Source: an uncultured Selenomonadales bacterium
GTDB lineage: Bacteria > Bacillota > Negativicutes > Acidaminococcales > Acidaminococcaceae
Direction: 5' to 3'
Assembly: GCA_900316935.1 (NCBI GenBank)
Contig: ONEW01000005.1
Span: 720 to 64,719, forward strand
Length of the DNA stretch: 64,000 nucleotides
The notes below the pieces were generated by a model, which was not told the DNA's origin, did not search any database, and worked only from the letters and a program-made list of their open reading frames with translations. Made by a program: the position numbers and the translations under genes. This document shows positions 25,483-34,084 of this stretch, one piece after another. Position 1 is the first letter of the stretch, and each line of letters begins with the position of its first letter.

Positions 25483-26418
25483 TCATATTTTACTTTCCTG
25501 CTCCAGTTTCCGCATGTCGCACAGGCATTGGGAATCGCTGTTTTCCTGATAGAACTGCAGGAACTTGAAGGCTAACGGAGAAAGCGGCCGGTTCCGCACC
25601 TTGACGACTGATTTGTACAGGTCGGCCTGGACATCCAGCAATTTCTTGACGCGAAATTCCTCTCCCAGGTTTTCCCCGGCCTCTATGGGAGCAATGGCGA
25701 CACCGGCATCGGCCATTGCCCATTGCAGCGTAGTATAGCGCGAAGTATTGATGCTGAGGATGAAAGGCACGAACCCCACGTCGTTACAGCTTTGTTTCAA
25801 TATTTCGTGGCACCCCGTGGAAATACAGAGGGGTATCTTATGCAGATCCGCGAGCTGCATCCCCTTTCGTTCCGGATGCTTCAGCCACTTGGAATTTTTA
25901 TTGAAAATGACGGCCAGATATTCATAACGACGGAACAGTTCCTCAAAATCATCTTCCGACTGCACAGGCGTACTCAGGACCCCGATTTCCGTAATGCCGT
26001 TCAGGAGCTGCTGGCTCTGTTCATAAAACCCGGTTTCATGAATTTCGAAACTGACATCCGGATAGAGGGCGCTGAATTTTTTCAGGATGCGGTGGATGAG
26101 CGGTGCCGAGCGGGAATTGGACACACTGAAACGCAAAATTCCGGCCGCTCCCTTGCGGGTTTCTAAGATTTCTTCCTTGGCAAGATCTTCCAGGGAACAG
26201 ATATATTTGGCTTTCTGGTACAGGATGCGCCCCGCCTCCGTCAAAACAATCCGCCGGCTGCCCCGTTCCGTCAGAATCAGTTTGGCACCCATGAAGTTTT
26301 CCAGCATCTTCAATTGTTTGCTCAAGGCAGGCTGGGCGATATGTACGAATTCGGAAGCACCGGTGATGCTTCCGTTTTCAACGACAGCCAGAAAATTGCG
26401 ATAATTGTCCAGATCCAT
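25483..26418 (-). CDS. LysR-family transcriptional regulator
   Basis: A 311-residue LysR regulator: HTH at residues 5-40 (YRNFLAVVENGSITGASEFV, then HIAQPALSKQLKMLE), then the effector domain (AAGILRFSVSNSRSAPLIHR, and a second lobe with IPLCISTGCHEI). The ATG follows GAGAGGAG. It resembles the LysR protein near the left end in its layout but is clearly diverged. It is divergent from an 80-residue gene and the DASS carboxylate transporter gene, so it probably regulates carboxylate uptake. The inducer is unknown. Confidence 0.9.
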   Translation of the reverse strand: MDLDNYRNFLAVVENGSITGASEFVHIAQPALSKQLKMLENFMGAKLILTERGSRRIVLTEAGRILYQKAKYICSLEDLAKEEILETRKGAAGILRFSVSNSRSAPLIHRILKKFSALYPDVSFEIHETGFYEQSQQLLNGITEIGVLSTPVQSEDDFEELFRRYEYLAVIFNKNSKWLKHPERKGMQLADLHKIPLCISTGCHEILKQSCNDVGFVPFILSINTSRYTTLQWAMADAGVAIAPIEAGENLGEEFRVKKLLDVQADLYKSVVKVRNRPLSPLAFKFLQFYQENSDSQCLCDMRKLEQESKI

Positions 26419-26774
26419 TGCTTCTCCTCTCTACAAATGTTTGATACAGCATTCCTGCACTGCCCGGACAGGCAGGTCTTTGCAGAAACATTAATAGTAT
26501 CTTATTCTTAATTATATAAATTATCATTAGGTATGTCAAACAAGCCAAATTATAGTCGTTCGGCATAACTAATAGAACGACTGGGAATATACGGGCTTCC
26601 GCAAACGCTGAAAACCCTGTACCAGAGCGGATTTCCCAATCGATGGTCCCCCGTTTCCGTGCGTTGCAATTTTTCTTGTCACCAAGCCCCCCGGTCGTTA
26701 TAATGGAAAACAGGCAAGCATCATGATTGAGCCGGAATCATTTTACGGACAGAATTATCTTCCAGGAGGCAATT
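26419..26774. promoter_or_regulatory. LysR / small-protein intergenic region with promoter and inverted repeat
   Basis: A 356-base gap without a convincing gene. It contains an AT-rich stretch (about 26490-26550), an inverted repeat GTCGTTC/GAACGAC (26555-26561 and 26575-26581), and a near-consensus + strand promoter TTGTCA (26676-26681), 17-bp spacer, TATAAT (26699-26704), leading to the 80-residue gene. Confidence 0.6.
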
Positions 26775-27017
26775 ATGAGCGATGTAAAAATTTTTGACGA
26801 AAACCAGCTCTTCGATATGTATGACTATCTGCTGCAAAAAGAAAAGGAGCTGCAATCGGCCAAACTGAAATCTTCTCCGGAAGGCCTGAACCTCGGCCAC
26901 GAAGAAGAACAATTGAAAATGCTGAAGGAACTCTTACGGTCGGAAATCAAGGACCTCATCAGCAAGGAAACCCTGACCGGCAAAGAATTGGGCAAACGGG
27001 AGAAGATCCTCAAATGA
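26775..27017 (+). CDS. Small helical cytoplasmic protein, unknown function
   Basis: An 80-residue, highly charged protein predicted to be mostly helical (FDMYDYLLQKEKELQSAKL, then EEEQLKMLKELLRSEIKDL), without signal peptide or TM segment. A strong AGGAGG and a near-consensus promoter precede it, and a clean terminator follows, so it is a real, separately transcribed gene. A heptad-like Leu pattern suggests a coiled coil. Function not recognised. Confidence 0.7.
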   Translation: MSDVKIFDENQLFDMYDYLLQKEKELQSAKLKSSPEGLNLGHEEEQLKMLKELLRSEIKDLISKETLTGKELGKREKILK

Positions 27018-27053
27018 AGAGATTTTCCACCGTGTCCGTCCTGTAATTTCCCT

Positions 27054-27083
27054 ATCCCGATGGAAACCATCGGGATTTTTTAT
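27054..27083 (+). terminator. Intrinsic terminator
   Basis: Perfect 10-bp arms (27054-27063 and 27067-27076), AAA loop, then T-rich tail, just after the 80-residue gene. The remaining bases up to about 27270 are AT-rich with nothing else recognised. Confidence 0.88.
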
Positions 27084-27288
27084 TTTCATTTTTTATTTGA
27101 GAATATATTTCATTTATCATATATTCCTAATTATTCCTTTTGGACATATAAGTATTGCCAGACCGGTATTTTTTATTTGCCGGCCAGGAGGATATACTTG
27201 ATTTGTCCGTAAAAATCCTCTCAATCCTGTCAAGCCTTGTCTCCTTCATCTGACAAACAGCAGGAACATTTCAACAGGAGGTCTGAAT

Positions 27289-27537
27289 TTGGAAGAGGCA
27301 GTCATCATGGTTTATCACAAGAAAACAGCTGATTCCGCAGTTGCGCGTAAAGAGAAAATCCATTTGCTGAAGTATTTCCGGAGTCTTGATACGCACCGCT
27401 ATTATCGAATTTTGGACAGCGCGCAAAACACGCCGTTCTATCTGGATCCTGCGAAAATGTTCACGATGCGCGAGCTTTCTGCCATCTCCCAATCCGAGAT
27501 GCAGAAATTGAAAGAGGAAGGTAGTAAAAAGAAATGA
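27289..27537 (+). CDS. Small basic protein upstream of the DASS transporter
   Basis: An 82-residue protein (76 if the internal ATG at 27307 is used). Both starts have ribosome sites: AGGAGG at 7 bases before the TTG, and AAGAGG at 8 bases before the ATG. It is rich in Lys and Tyr (KYFRSLDTHRYYRILDSAQN) with no TM segment and ends in GSKKK. The stop lies only 34 bases before the transporter start, so they are probably co-transcribed. Function not recognised; possibly an accessory factor of the transporter. Confidence 0.6.
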   Translation: MEEAVIMVYHKKTADSAVARKEKIHLLKYFRSLDTHRYYRILDSAQNTPFYLDPAKMFTMRELSAISQSEMQKLKEEGSKKK

Positions 27538-27571
27538 TTCAATGAATGAACCAATGGGAGGTTTTAAGAAA

Positions 27572-28855
27572 ATGTCACCTGCAGTAAAATGCCTGTTGCT
27601 GCTCTTGGTAGTAGCCATTTTATTCATTACGGAAATCATCCCCCTGGCCGTAACCGCCATGGGAGCCTCCGTAGCATGCTGGATTCTCGGCCTGATTCCG
27701 GAAAAACAGATTTTCCTGGGACTGGCGGATTCCACCGTTGTCCTTTTTGCCGGTATGTTCGTCGTCGGTGCCGCCATGTTCCACACCGGCGTCGCCCAGA
27801 AAATCGGCGCCAAAGTCGTCCGCGTCTGCGGCACGAGTGAAAACCGGCTGATGCTTGGTTTGATGCTCGTTGCAGCCGTCATGTCCGCCTTCTTGTCGAA
27901 CACCGGCACCACGGCGTGCCTGATTCCGGTCGTCATGAGTATCTGTGCGACCGCCAAAATCTCTCCGTCGCGCCAGTTGATGCCGCTGGCATTTGCCGCT
28001 GCGCTGGGCGGTACCTGCACACTGATCGGCACGCCGCCGAACATGCTGGCCAATGTCGCCCTGAAGGCCGCCGGCATGCCGGAGCTGCAATTCGGATTTT
28101 TTGAATACGCCTATATCGGCATTCCGATTACGGTCGCCGGTATCCTTTACATGATGCTGATTGGCAAACACCTGCTGCCGAACAATCTTGCCACCGATGT
28201 GGACGAGCTGGAATTTGCCGAAGATGACGCAGCCGCCATCTCCCACAAAGCAAGCCGTCAGATTATTTGCGGCATCATCCTGGTCGGCGTCATCGTCTGC
28301 ATGGGTCTCGATGTGGTTCCCCTGCATATCGTTTCCGTCATCGGCGCCCTGCTGTGCGTCCTGACCGGCTGCCTGACTGAAAAGCAGGCCTATGATTCCA
28401 TCGACTGGATTACGATTTTCCTGTTCGCCGGCATGATTCCTGTAGCGGAAGCCATGAATACGAGCGGGGCCGGCAAGCTGCTTGCCGCCGAAACCATCAA
28501 GTTCATGGGCGGCAGCCCCTCTCCCTACCTTGTGACGGCCGTCCTCTTCATTCTGGCCGCCGTGCTGACGCAGTTCATGTCCAACACGGCATCCAAAGCA
28601 TTACTCTGCCCGGTCGGCATCGCACTGGCCCAGCAGCTGGGAGCTTCGCCCCGTGCCGTTTTGATGGCAATCCTGATTGCTTCGTCCTGCGCTTTCGCTT
28701 CGCCTGTAGGCACGCCGCCGAACACGTTGGTACTGGGCCCCGGCCATTACCGCTTCCTTGATTACATCAAATGCGGTTTCGGCCTGATTGTGGTATGCCT
28801 GATTGTTTCCATTATCGTCATTCCTATCGTCTGGCCTTTCTTCCCTGGAAAATAA
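27572..28855 (+). CDS. DASS/SLC13-family sodium:carboxylate symporter
   Basis: A 427-residue inner-membrane transporter of the divalent anion:sodium symporter family. Both inverted-repeat halves keep the substrate/sodium SNT motif: AFLSNTGTTACLIPVVM and QFMSNTASKALLCPVG. Each is followed by a GTPPN motif (LIGTPPNMLANV and PVGTPPNTLVLG). It would import a dicarboxylate such as succinate, fumarate or malate. The start is the ATG behind GGGAGG; an in-frame ATG 10 codons upstream lacks a ribosome site. It probably belongs with the small gene before it and the divergent LysR gene. Confidence 0.92.
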   Translation: MSPAVKCLLLLLVVAILFITEIIPLAVTAMGASVACWILGLIPEKQIFLGLADSTVVLFAGMFVVGAAMFHTGVAQKIGAKVVRVCGTSENRLMLGLMLVAAVMSAFLSNTGTTACLIPVVMSICATAKISPSRQLMPLAFAAALGGTCTLIGTPPNMLANVALKAAGMPELQFGFFEYAYIGIPITVAGILYMMLIGKHLLPNNLATDVDELEFAEDDAAAISHKASRQIICGIILVGVIVCMGLDVVPLHIVSVIGALLCVLTGCLTEKQAYDSIDWITIFLFAGMIPVAEAMNTSGAGKLLAAETIKFMGGSPSPYLVTAVLFILAAVLTQFMSNTASKALLCPVGIALAQQLGASPRAVLMAILIASSCAFASPVGTPPNTLVLGPGHYRFLDYIKCGFGLIVVCLIVSIIVIPIVWPFFPGK

Positions 28856-29244
28856 GGAGTCGGTAACTTATTTCCCGGAGGAAGGTTCACCATACAACCG
28901 CGGATGCCTGGACACCATCCGCTGGACACCTTCTCCTTATATACTGCCGGCACGTTTGAGCATATCGCGCCGGCAAACGTAAACAAGACGCCCGTCTGGA
29001 TATCATTACCAGGCGGGCGTCATCATCTGTCTGTGTCAGGACATATCTTAACCGGCCTGTTGATGCGGGTTAGCGCAATTTTTAATGCCGTAATTGCATA
29101 TTTCATATGCCGCATGGATATTATACATTCCAGCATTTTAGGAATATAATCCAGTTAAGAAAGGTTCCTGATATACAGGCCTTTGAATACAACAAACTTC
29201 ATTCCAATCCCCTCCACCTAATGATTCTGAAAGGAGCTATCATC
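28856..29244. other. Intergenic region with hairpin
   Basis: A 389-base gap. A GC-rich hairpin at 28987-29021 (GACGCCCG pairing with CGGGCGTC) lacks a strong T-tail but is the only terminator candidate for the transporter gene. The second half is AT-rich and probably holds the promoter of the next small gene. No gene recognised. Confidence 0.4.
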
Positions 29245-29478
29245 ATGGCAGAAAACAAGACCGTCGACATCTCTAAAATCATGGACCGCATTTCCTATCT
29301 GGAAACGGAAGACTTCAAGGGCAAACCGGAATTCAGCAAGGTTCATGTCCTGGACAAGCTGGAAAGATGCGCTGAAGAAAAGAACGCGCAGTACCGCAGC
29401 ATCGCAAACCACCGCTTCAATAAGGTAAGCCGTTACCAGGGCGTTCCGATTCATCTGGGAGGCAGACGCGATTCCTGA
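29245..29478 (+). CDS. Small conserved-looking protein, unknown function
   Basis: A 77-residue soluble protein behind AAAGGAG. It is charged and helical in the first half (DISKIMDRISYLETEDFKGK) and basic in the second (NAQYRSIANHRFNKVSRYQG), ending in GGRRDS. No TM segment or Cys motif. Preceded by AT-rich promoter-like DNA and followed by a strong terminator, so probably a genuine monocistronic gene. Function not recognised. Confidence 0.6.
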   Translation: MAENKTVDISKIMDRISYLETEDFKGKPEFSKVHVLDKLERCAEEKNAQYRSIANHRFNKVSRYQGVPIHLGGRRDS

Positions 29479-29563
29479 GGCACAAGGCGTTAAGCCTTCC
29501 AGAAACAACGAACCTCCTCCTCTCCGGCTGCAGACGTGACCGCCACTGTGTCGCGTCAAGCCG

Positions 29564-29629
29564 GGCCCTGCCCACCGTGCGGGTTTCCTGTTCAGGGGAC
29601 CGCACAGGGGGCAGGGCCTTATTTTTTTA
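29564..29629 (+). terminator. Long-stem intrinsic terminator
   Basis: A GC-rich stem (outer arms about 29564-29573 and 29609-29618, inner CGTGCGG pairing with CCGCAC) ends in a run of seven T, separating the 77-residue gene from the two-component operon. Confidence 0.8.
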
Positions 29630-29725
29630 ATGTTCCCTTCATCAAATTCTGCTATACTTTAGGCACAAAAGTGGGATATCATAGGTACAAGATGCATTCA
29701 TTCCAACGAATAGAGGTTCTGAATT

Positions 29726-30424
29726 ATGAAAGTTCTGGTTGTGGAAGACGAAGAGACCTTGAACAAGGTCATCACGAAACGGCTGAAAAAGGAAAATTAC
29801 AGCGTGGACAGCGCCTTGGACGGTCAGGACGCCCTGGAGCTGCTCGCCGTGGCGCAGTACGATGTTCTCGTCGTCGATGTCATGATGCCGAAGATCGACG
29901 GCTTCACCCTCGTCAAGCGCCTGCGCGCCAAGGGCGACGCGACGCCGGTCCTCTTCCTGACGGCGCGGGATTCCCTCGACGACAAGGTCACCGGCCTGGA
30001 TGCCGGCGGGGACGACTACGTCGTCAAGCCCTTTGAGTTTCCGGAGCTGCTGGCGCGGCTGCGCGCCCTGCTGCGCCGCAACCACAAGGAGGCGTCGAAC
30101 GTGATCGGCATCGCCGACCTGACCATGGACACGGCGACACGCCGCGTCTGCCGGGCCGGCCAGGATATCGAGCTGACCGCCAAGGAATACGCCATCCTGG
30201 AATGCCTGCTCCGCAACGCCGGCAGCGTCCTGTCCCGCGGCCAGATTCAGGAGCACGTATGGGATTTTTCCTACGAAGGGGCCTCCAATATGATCGACGT
30301 CTACATCAACAGCCTGCGCCGCAAGATCGACAAAGGCCACGATGTGAAACTCATCCAGACGGTCCGCGGCATGGGCTACACCATCCGCGAAGAAGAAGGA
30401 CCGTCCGGAAATCACCAGAAATAA
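29726..30424 (+). CDS. OmpR/PhoB-family response regulator
   Basis: A 232-residue response regulator: receiver domain with acidic pocket VVEDEE, phosphoacceptor Asp51 (VLVVDVMMPKIDGF), switch Thr in FLTARD and Lys in VVKPFEF; then a winged-helix DNA-binding domain (LTAKEYAILECLLRNAGSVL, YINSLRRKIDKG, VRGMGYTIR). It is co-transcribed with the sensor kinase 16 bases downstream. Given the Met-rich sensor and nearby PepSY gene, it may control an envelope or metal-stress response, an inference from context. Confidence 0.94.
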   Translation: MKVLVVEDEETLNKVITKRLKKENYSVDSALDGQDALELLAVAQYDVLVVDVMMPKIDGFTLVKRLRAKGDATPVLFLTARDSLDDKVTGLDAGGDDYVVKPFEFPELLARLRALLRRNHKEASNVIGIADLTMDTATRRVCRAGQDIELTAKEYAILECLLRNAGSVLSRGQIQEHVWDFSYEGASNMIDVYINSLRRKIDKGHDVKLIQTVRGMGYTIREEEGPSGNHQK

Positions 30425-30440
30425 GGATCGGGAGTACAAC

Positions 30441-31961
30441 ATGTTGAAACAATGGTTCCGTAACATCCCCATCGCCGTGCGGGTCACTGCCTGGTACACC
30501 ATCCTGCTGTGCCTGCTCTTCGTGCTGCTCGGCGGCGCCATGGTGAAGATGAACGACACCCTCCGCATCAGCCTTATGCAGGACACGGTGCACCACCAGC
30601 TGGGCAAGGCCGTCAAGACGCCCGACCGGTTCGACGCCTTCGACGACGGCGTCTACACCATCCTGTACGACAACGAAGGCAACGTCATCCGCGGCCAGCT
30701 GCCCCAGGGCATGCCTGACGCCGCCAAGCTTCCCTATAAAGGCGAGGGCCCGCGGGAATTCTCGGCGAACGGAAAGACATACCATTACGAGGACCGGCCC
30801 GTGGAACCCCGTTACCTGCCCCGGCGCATGGGTCCCGGCATGATGAACGGCAGGAATGGCATGGGCGGCATGGGCATGGGCCGTGGCATGGGTCCCATGG
30901 GACCCGGCATGATGGGCGGTATGCACGACGAACACCACGACGTGCCCGCTGCATCCGGCCAGTCCGGCCAGTCCAGCCCCTATGGTTCGGCCGGTAAAAC
31001 CTACTGGATCCGCAGTGTCACGGCGGAAAGCGACTCGGCCAAGCAGGCAGCCCTGCTGGTCCGCAGCTTCCTGATCCTGATGCCGTTCTTCATCCTGCTG
31101 GCCGCTGTCGGCGGCTACCGCATCATCAAGCGCGGGTTCCGGCCCGTGGAGGTCATCAGCGCCACGGCACGCCAAATCGGCGAGGAACAGGACCTGTCCC
31201 GCCGCATCGAACTGGCTCCCGGCAAAGACGAGCTGCACCAGATGGCGGGCACCTTCAACACCATGCTGGACCGCCTCGAAGAATCCATGCAGCGGGAAAA
31301 GCAGTTCTCGTCCGATGTGTCCCACGAGCTGCGCACGCCCGTTTCCGCCATCATGGCGGAAAGCGAATATGCCGGCAGTTACGCCGAATCCCTCGACGAG
31401 GCAAAGGAAAGTTTCCGGACCATCCATGCCCAAAGCAAAAAAATGTCCGTCATGATCAACGAACTGTTGGAACTGACACGCATGGAAAAACCCGATGCCG
31501 TGCGCCTCGAACCGCTGGATCTGACACAGCTCCTGCGGGATACCCTGCAGGATTACCGCCTGCTGGCGAGCCAGCAGGATATCCGGCTGACAGCCGACCT
31601 GCCGGACCATGCGACTCCCATCCGAGGCCATGCCATCCTGCTCCAGCGGGCTGTCGGCAACCTGTTGGACAACGCCCTCAAATTCACGCGCAGCACCATT
31701 CTCCTTTCCCTGCAGGAAAAACAGGATTCCTACGTAATTTCCGTGCAGGATGACGGACAGGGAATGGCACCGGATGCCGTGAACAAAGTCTGGGAGCGCT
31801 TTTATCAGGCTGACGCTTCCCGCAACCGCAAGACGAACAAAGGCCTTGGCCTGGGCCTCTCCTTCGTCGCCCAGGTGTTGAAAATCCACCACGGCAAGTA
31901 TCACGCCGCCTCCACCCCGGGCAAAGGCAGCACCTTCTCCCTGGAGCTGCCAAAAAGCTGA
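30441..31961 (+). CDS. Sensor histidine kinase with Met/Gly-rich extracytoplasmic segment
   Basis: A 506-residue two-TM sensor kinase (TM about 13-33 and 208-226), then HAMP, HisKA with FSSDVSHELRTPVSAIM (phospho-His near residue 295) and an HATPase domain (NLLDNALKF, DDGQGM, GLGLGLSF). The roughly 175-residue sensor loop contains residues 130-166 made almost entirely of Met, Gly and Pro with three His: 11 Met, in repeats such as GMGGMGMGRGMGPMGPGMM, then MHDEHHD. Such Met/His-rich stretches are typical of Cu(I)/Ag(I)-binding proteins, suggesting metal sensing. Partner of the preceding response regulator. A terminator follows. Confidence 0.93.
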   Translation: MLKQWFRNIPIAVRVTAWYTILLCLLFVLLGGAMVKMNDTLRISLMQDTVHHQLGKAVKTPDRFDAFDDGVYTILYDNEGNVIRGQLPQGMPDAAKLPYKGEGPREFSANGKTYHYEDRPVEPRYLPRRMGPGMMNGRNGMGGMGMGRGMGPMGPGMMGGMHDEHHDVPAASGQSGQSSPYGSAGKTYWIRSVTAESDSAKQAALLVRSFLILMPFFILLAAVGGYRIIKRGFRPVEVISATARQIGEEQDLSRRIELAPGKDELHQMAGTFNTMLDRLEESMQREKQFSSDVSHELRTPVSAIMAESEYAGSYAESLDEAKESFRTIHAQSKKMSVMINELLELTRMEKPDAVRLEPLDLTQLLRDTLQDYRLLASQQDIRLTADLPDHATPIRGHAILLQRAVGNLLDNALKFTRSTILLSLQEKQDSYVISVQDDGQGMAPDAVNKVWERFYQADASRNRKTNKGLGLGLSFVAQVLKIHHGKYHAASTPGKGSTFSLELPKS

Positions 31962-31988
31962 CGCAGCAAAACCTTGAACAGAAAAACC

Positions 31989-32028
31989 AAACCGCAGACA
32001 ACCGGTTTTACCGGTGCCTGCGGTTTTT
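31989..32028 (+). terminator. Intrinsic terminator after the two-component operon
   Basis: A two-part stem (AAACCGCAG pairing with CTGCGGTTT, inner CCGG pair) followed by TTTTT. Confidence 0.82.
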
Positions 32029-32160
32029 GTATGTTTCTTTTGTTTACTTCATCTGTTCCTGAACAGACGCCTCTCCCGTTTAATATTCTTAAGGAAATGT
32101 TTAGGCTTCGTTTCTGCCTTCTTTCATATTTTTTGAGAAACTGAAAGCGAAGAAAGGGAG

Positions 32161-32229
32161 GTGTACTTTTTGCTGGGCGGTGCCCTGCTGGCCATCCTGA
32201 ACCGGTTCAAGCAGCTGATGTCGGCCTGA
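32161..32229 (+). CDS. Putative hydrophobic micropeptide
   Basis: A very short frame right after AAAGGGAGG. Starting at TTG (32170), with ideal 8-base spacing, it encodes 19 residues, MLGGALLAILNRFKQLMSA; a GTG at 32161 would overlap the ribosome site. The peptide is a short amphipathic or membrane-inserting helix followed by basic residues. It lies between the kinase terminator and the PepSY gene in otherwise non-coding DNA. Could be a real small membrane protein or a leader peptide; could also be chance. Confidence 0.3.
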   Translation: MYFLLGGALLAILNRFKQLMSA

Positions 32230-32359
32230 TGCAGAAAAACAAAAAATTTTCTCCGTATTAATTTTCGTTTAATCTTCCTCCCCTATGATACAGGTAAAGG
32301 CAAGGAAAAAAGAAACCAACCCTGCTGCTGAACCTGCTAATAAAAAGGAGGAACATAAA

Positions 32360-33328
32360 ATGGATGAAAACCTGAATGAAAACAAAGAGACGCTCAATAC
32401 CCCGGAAGAAGAAAAGGAAACCCGCTGGTCCCGGATCCGCCACGTCATTACGCCGAAACGGATGAAACAGGCCGGTGCCGCCGTCGTACTGCTGGCCGTA
32501 CTGGGTGTCGGCGGAAGCGCCTACACGCATTACCAGCACGGCATCGCCCGCGCGCAGGCCATGGAAACCCGCAGCAACATCCTCTCCAACCTCGCCGCCA
32601 AGGAAAACATTCAGCTGATTTCGGCGGACCAGGCACGCCAGGTTGTGGCAGAAGCCCTGGGCACGGATGCCGCTTCCCTGAAGATCGACTCTGTCATGCT
32701 GGACACGCCGGGGTTCGGCCAGGACAAACGTTTCAAGAAGGATAAGGACAACGGCGGCCGCAAAGAGTTCCGGGAAAAAGCCGGAGCCCGTTTTGATAAC
32801 GGCCGCCGGGAAGGCCGGCCGGTACAGTTCGCCAAGGAACGCCGCGGTGACGGCCCGCGGGCCATGGAATGGGAACGCGGCCGGGATAACGACAACGAAG
32901 AAGCTTACTGCGGCGGCTGGGGTCCCGGCTACGGCAGACGCGGTGACGGATACGGTCCGTGCGGCGGTCCCTGGGGCGATGGCTATCATCGCGGCTACGA
33001 AGGCCGGCGCTACCGTGACGACGACCGGCAGGAAGAAGCCGCCCCCATGCCCGGCAATTTGAAACAGGCACCGGAACAGGCCGGCCCGTCCGCCCAGGCA
33101 CCCGGTTCCACCCAGGCGCCGGCTCCCAAACAAGGCCTTGCTTCCCCGGACGCTCCGAAAGGCGTCACGATGGCTGACCGCCAGAGCCTGGCCAACCGGC
33201 CCTTGTTCTACAAAGTACGCTGCAACACCGGCAATTCCGAGGCCTCGTTCCTCGTGGACGCCCGCAGCGGCAAAATCCTGAACACGGCCGTACGGCCGCA
33301 GAAATCCGCTCTGGCCAAACTCTTCTGA
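32360..33328 (+). CDS. Membrane-anchored PepSY protein split by a low-complexity insertion
   Basis: A 322-residue protein: acidic cytoplasmic N-terminus, one TM segment (about residues 38-54, AGAAVVLLAVLGVGGSAY), then an extracytoplasmic PepSY domain in two parts. The first half (ISADQARQVVAEALGTDAA, then LKIDSVML) ends near residue 115; the second (RPLFYKVRCNTGNSEASFLV, then DARSGKILNT) resumes near 285. Between them are about 170 residues rich in Gly, Arg, Asp, Tyr and Pro (for example GGWGPGYGRRGDGYGPCGG), presumably disordered. The ATG follows AGGAGG. It lies downstream of the two-component genes and may be their target or signal protein. Confidence 0.8.
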   Translation: MDENLNENKETLNTPEEEKETRWSRIRHVITPKRMKQAGAAVVLLAVLGVGGSAYTHYQHGIARAQAMETRSNILSNLAAKENIQLISADQARQVVAEALGTDAASLKIDSVMLDTPGFGQDKRFKKDKDNGGRKEFREKAGARFDNGRREGRPVQFAKERRGDGPRAMEWERGRDNDNEEAYCGGWGPGYGRRGDGYGPCGGPWGDGYHRGYEGRRYRDDDRQEEAAPMPGNLKQAPEQAGPSAQAPGSTQAPAPKQGLASPDAPKGVTMADRQSLANRPLFYKVRCNTGNSEASFLVDARSGKILNTAVRPQKSALAKLF

Positions 33329-33414
33329 CGCTTACGGCTGGAAGCAATTCCTTATGCACAAACAGAAAACAAACAGACACTGAGACATAAATCCCCCCTC
33401 TGAATCCTCTCCTC

Positions 33415-33473
33415 AAAAAGGCGCCCTGCCCGGCCTCGTTTCTCCCCCTGAGACCGGCGCAAGGCGCCTTTCC
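33415..33473. terminator. Bidirectional intrinsic terminator
   Basis: AAAGGCGCC (33417-33425) pairs with GGCGCCTTT (33463-33471), with further inner pairing, between the convergent PepSY and HIRAN genes. Confidence 0.78.
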
Positions 33474-33521
33474 GTCTGCTTCCTTTTTACTTTTTCCCCG
33501 CCGTGTTCCCCTGCAGGTCCG

Positions 33522-33941
33522 TCACTTTTCCAGGTAAAGCACCTGGGGCGGATCGCCGCCATCCCCGCGGCGGCTGCCCTGCCGGTCGTAGCGTTCTTTG
33601 ACCTCCGGCGTGGCCGGCAGCAGGCGGGCTACCATGGTTCCGTGAAACAGGAACAGCACTTCCACAAAGAACGTGTTGTCCACTTTATCGTAAACACGCC
33701 CGGCCGACCATGTCCCCCGCACGGTCGTCGACCAGGCATTGGCCAGGTAGCCGATTTTTCCAGAAGCCGGGGCCATTACGAAAATGGCCTCGCTATCCAC
33801 CGGGTTGTCCGGTTCCTTCACGCAGCACAGCACGTCGCCGCAGAAAAAGTTCCCGTGGTCATAGTGCTTTGTCCCTGTCACCGTCACGTACACCGGCGCT
33901 TCCTGTTCTTCGTTTTTCCGTTCTTCCGTCCCGGACATCAT
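33522..33941 (-). CDS. Stand-alone HIRAN-domain protein
   Basis: A 139-residue protein consisting mostly of a HIRAN domain (VTGTKHYDHGNFFCGDVLCC, VKEPDNPVDSEAIFV, GKIGYLANAWSTTVRGTWS), a module that in other proteins recognises DNA ends or stalled forks and is usually fused to helicases. Here it stands alone. The ATG follows AAGGAGG. The C-terminal 20 residues are charged and low in complexity. It might act in DNA repair; the context gives no hint. Confidence 0.75.
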   Translation of the reverse strand: MMSGTEERKNEEQEAPVYVTVTGTKHYDHGNFFCGDVLCCVKEPDNPVDSEAIFVMAPASGKIGYLANAWSTTVRGTWSAGRVYDKVDNTFFVEVLFLFHGTMVARLLPATPEVKERYDRQGSRRGDGGDPPQVLYLEK

Positions 33942-34084
33942 AACCGTTTCCTCCTTCCGTTTTCTACATCATACAGCCTGGCCCGGACACATAATGTCGC
34001 ATGCAAAATAAGCGGAGAAAATTTATTTTTCCGCTATTCGTGCTATACTATAAGAAGAGTTCCAAACAAGGAGGTATTTCAATT

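Noticed and set aside
26512-26526. Fur-like 15-mer in the LysR / 80-residue gene spacer
   Set aside because: It matches only 11 of 14 positions inside a very AT-rich stretch, is poorly symmetrical and has no iron-related gene nearby.
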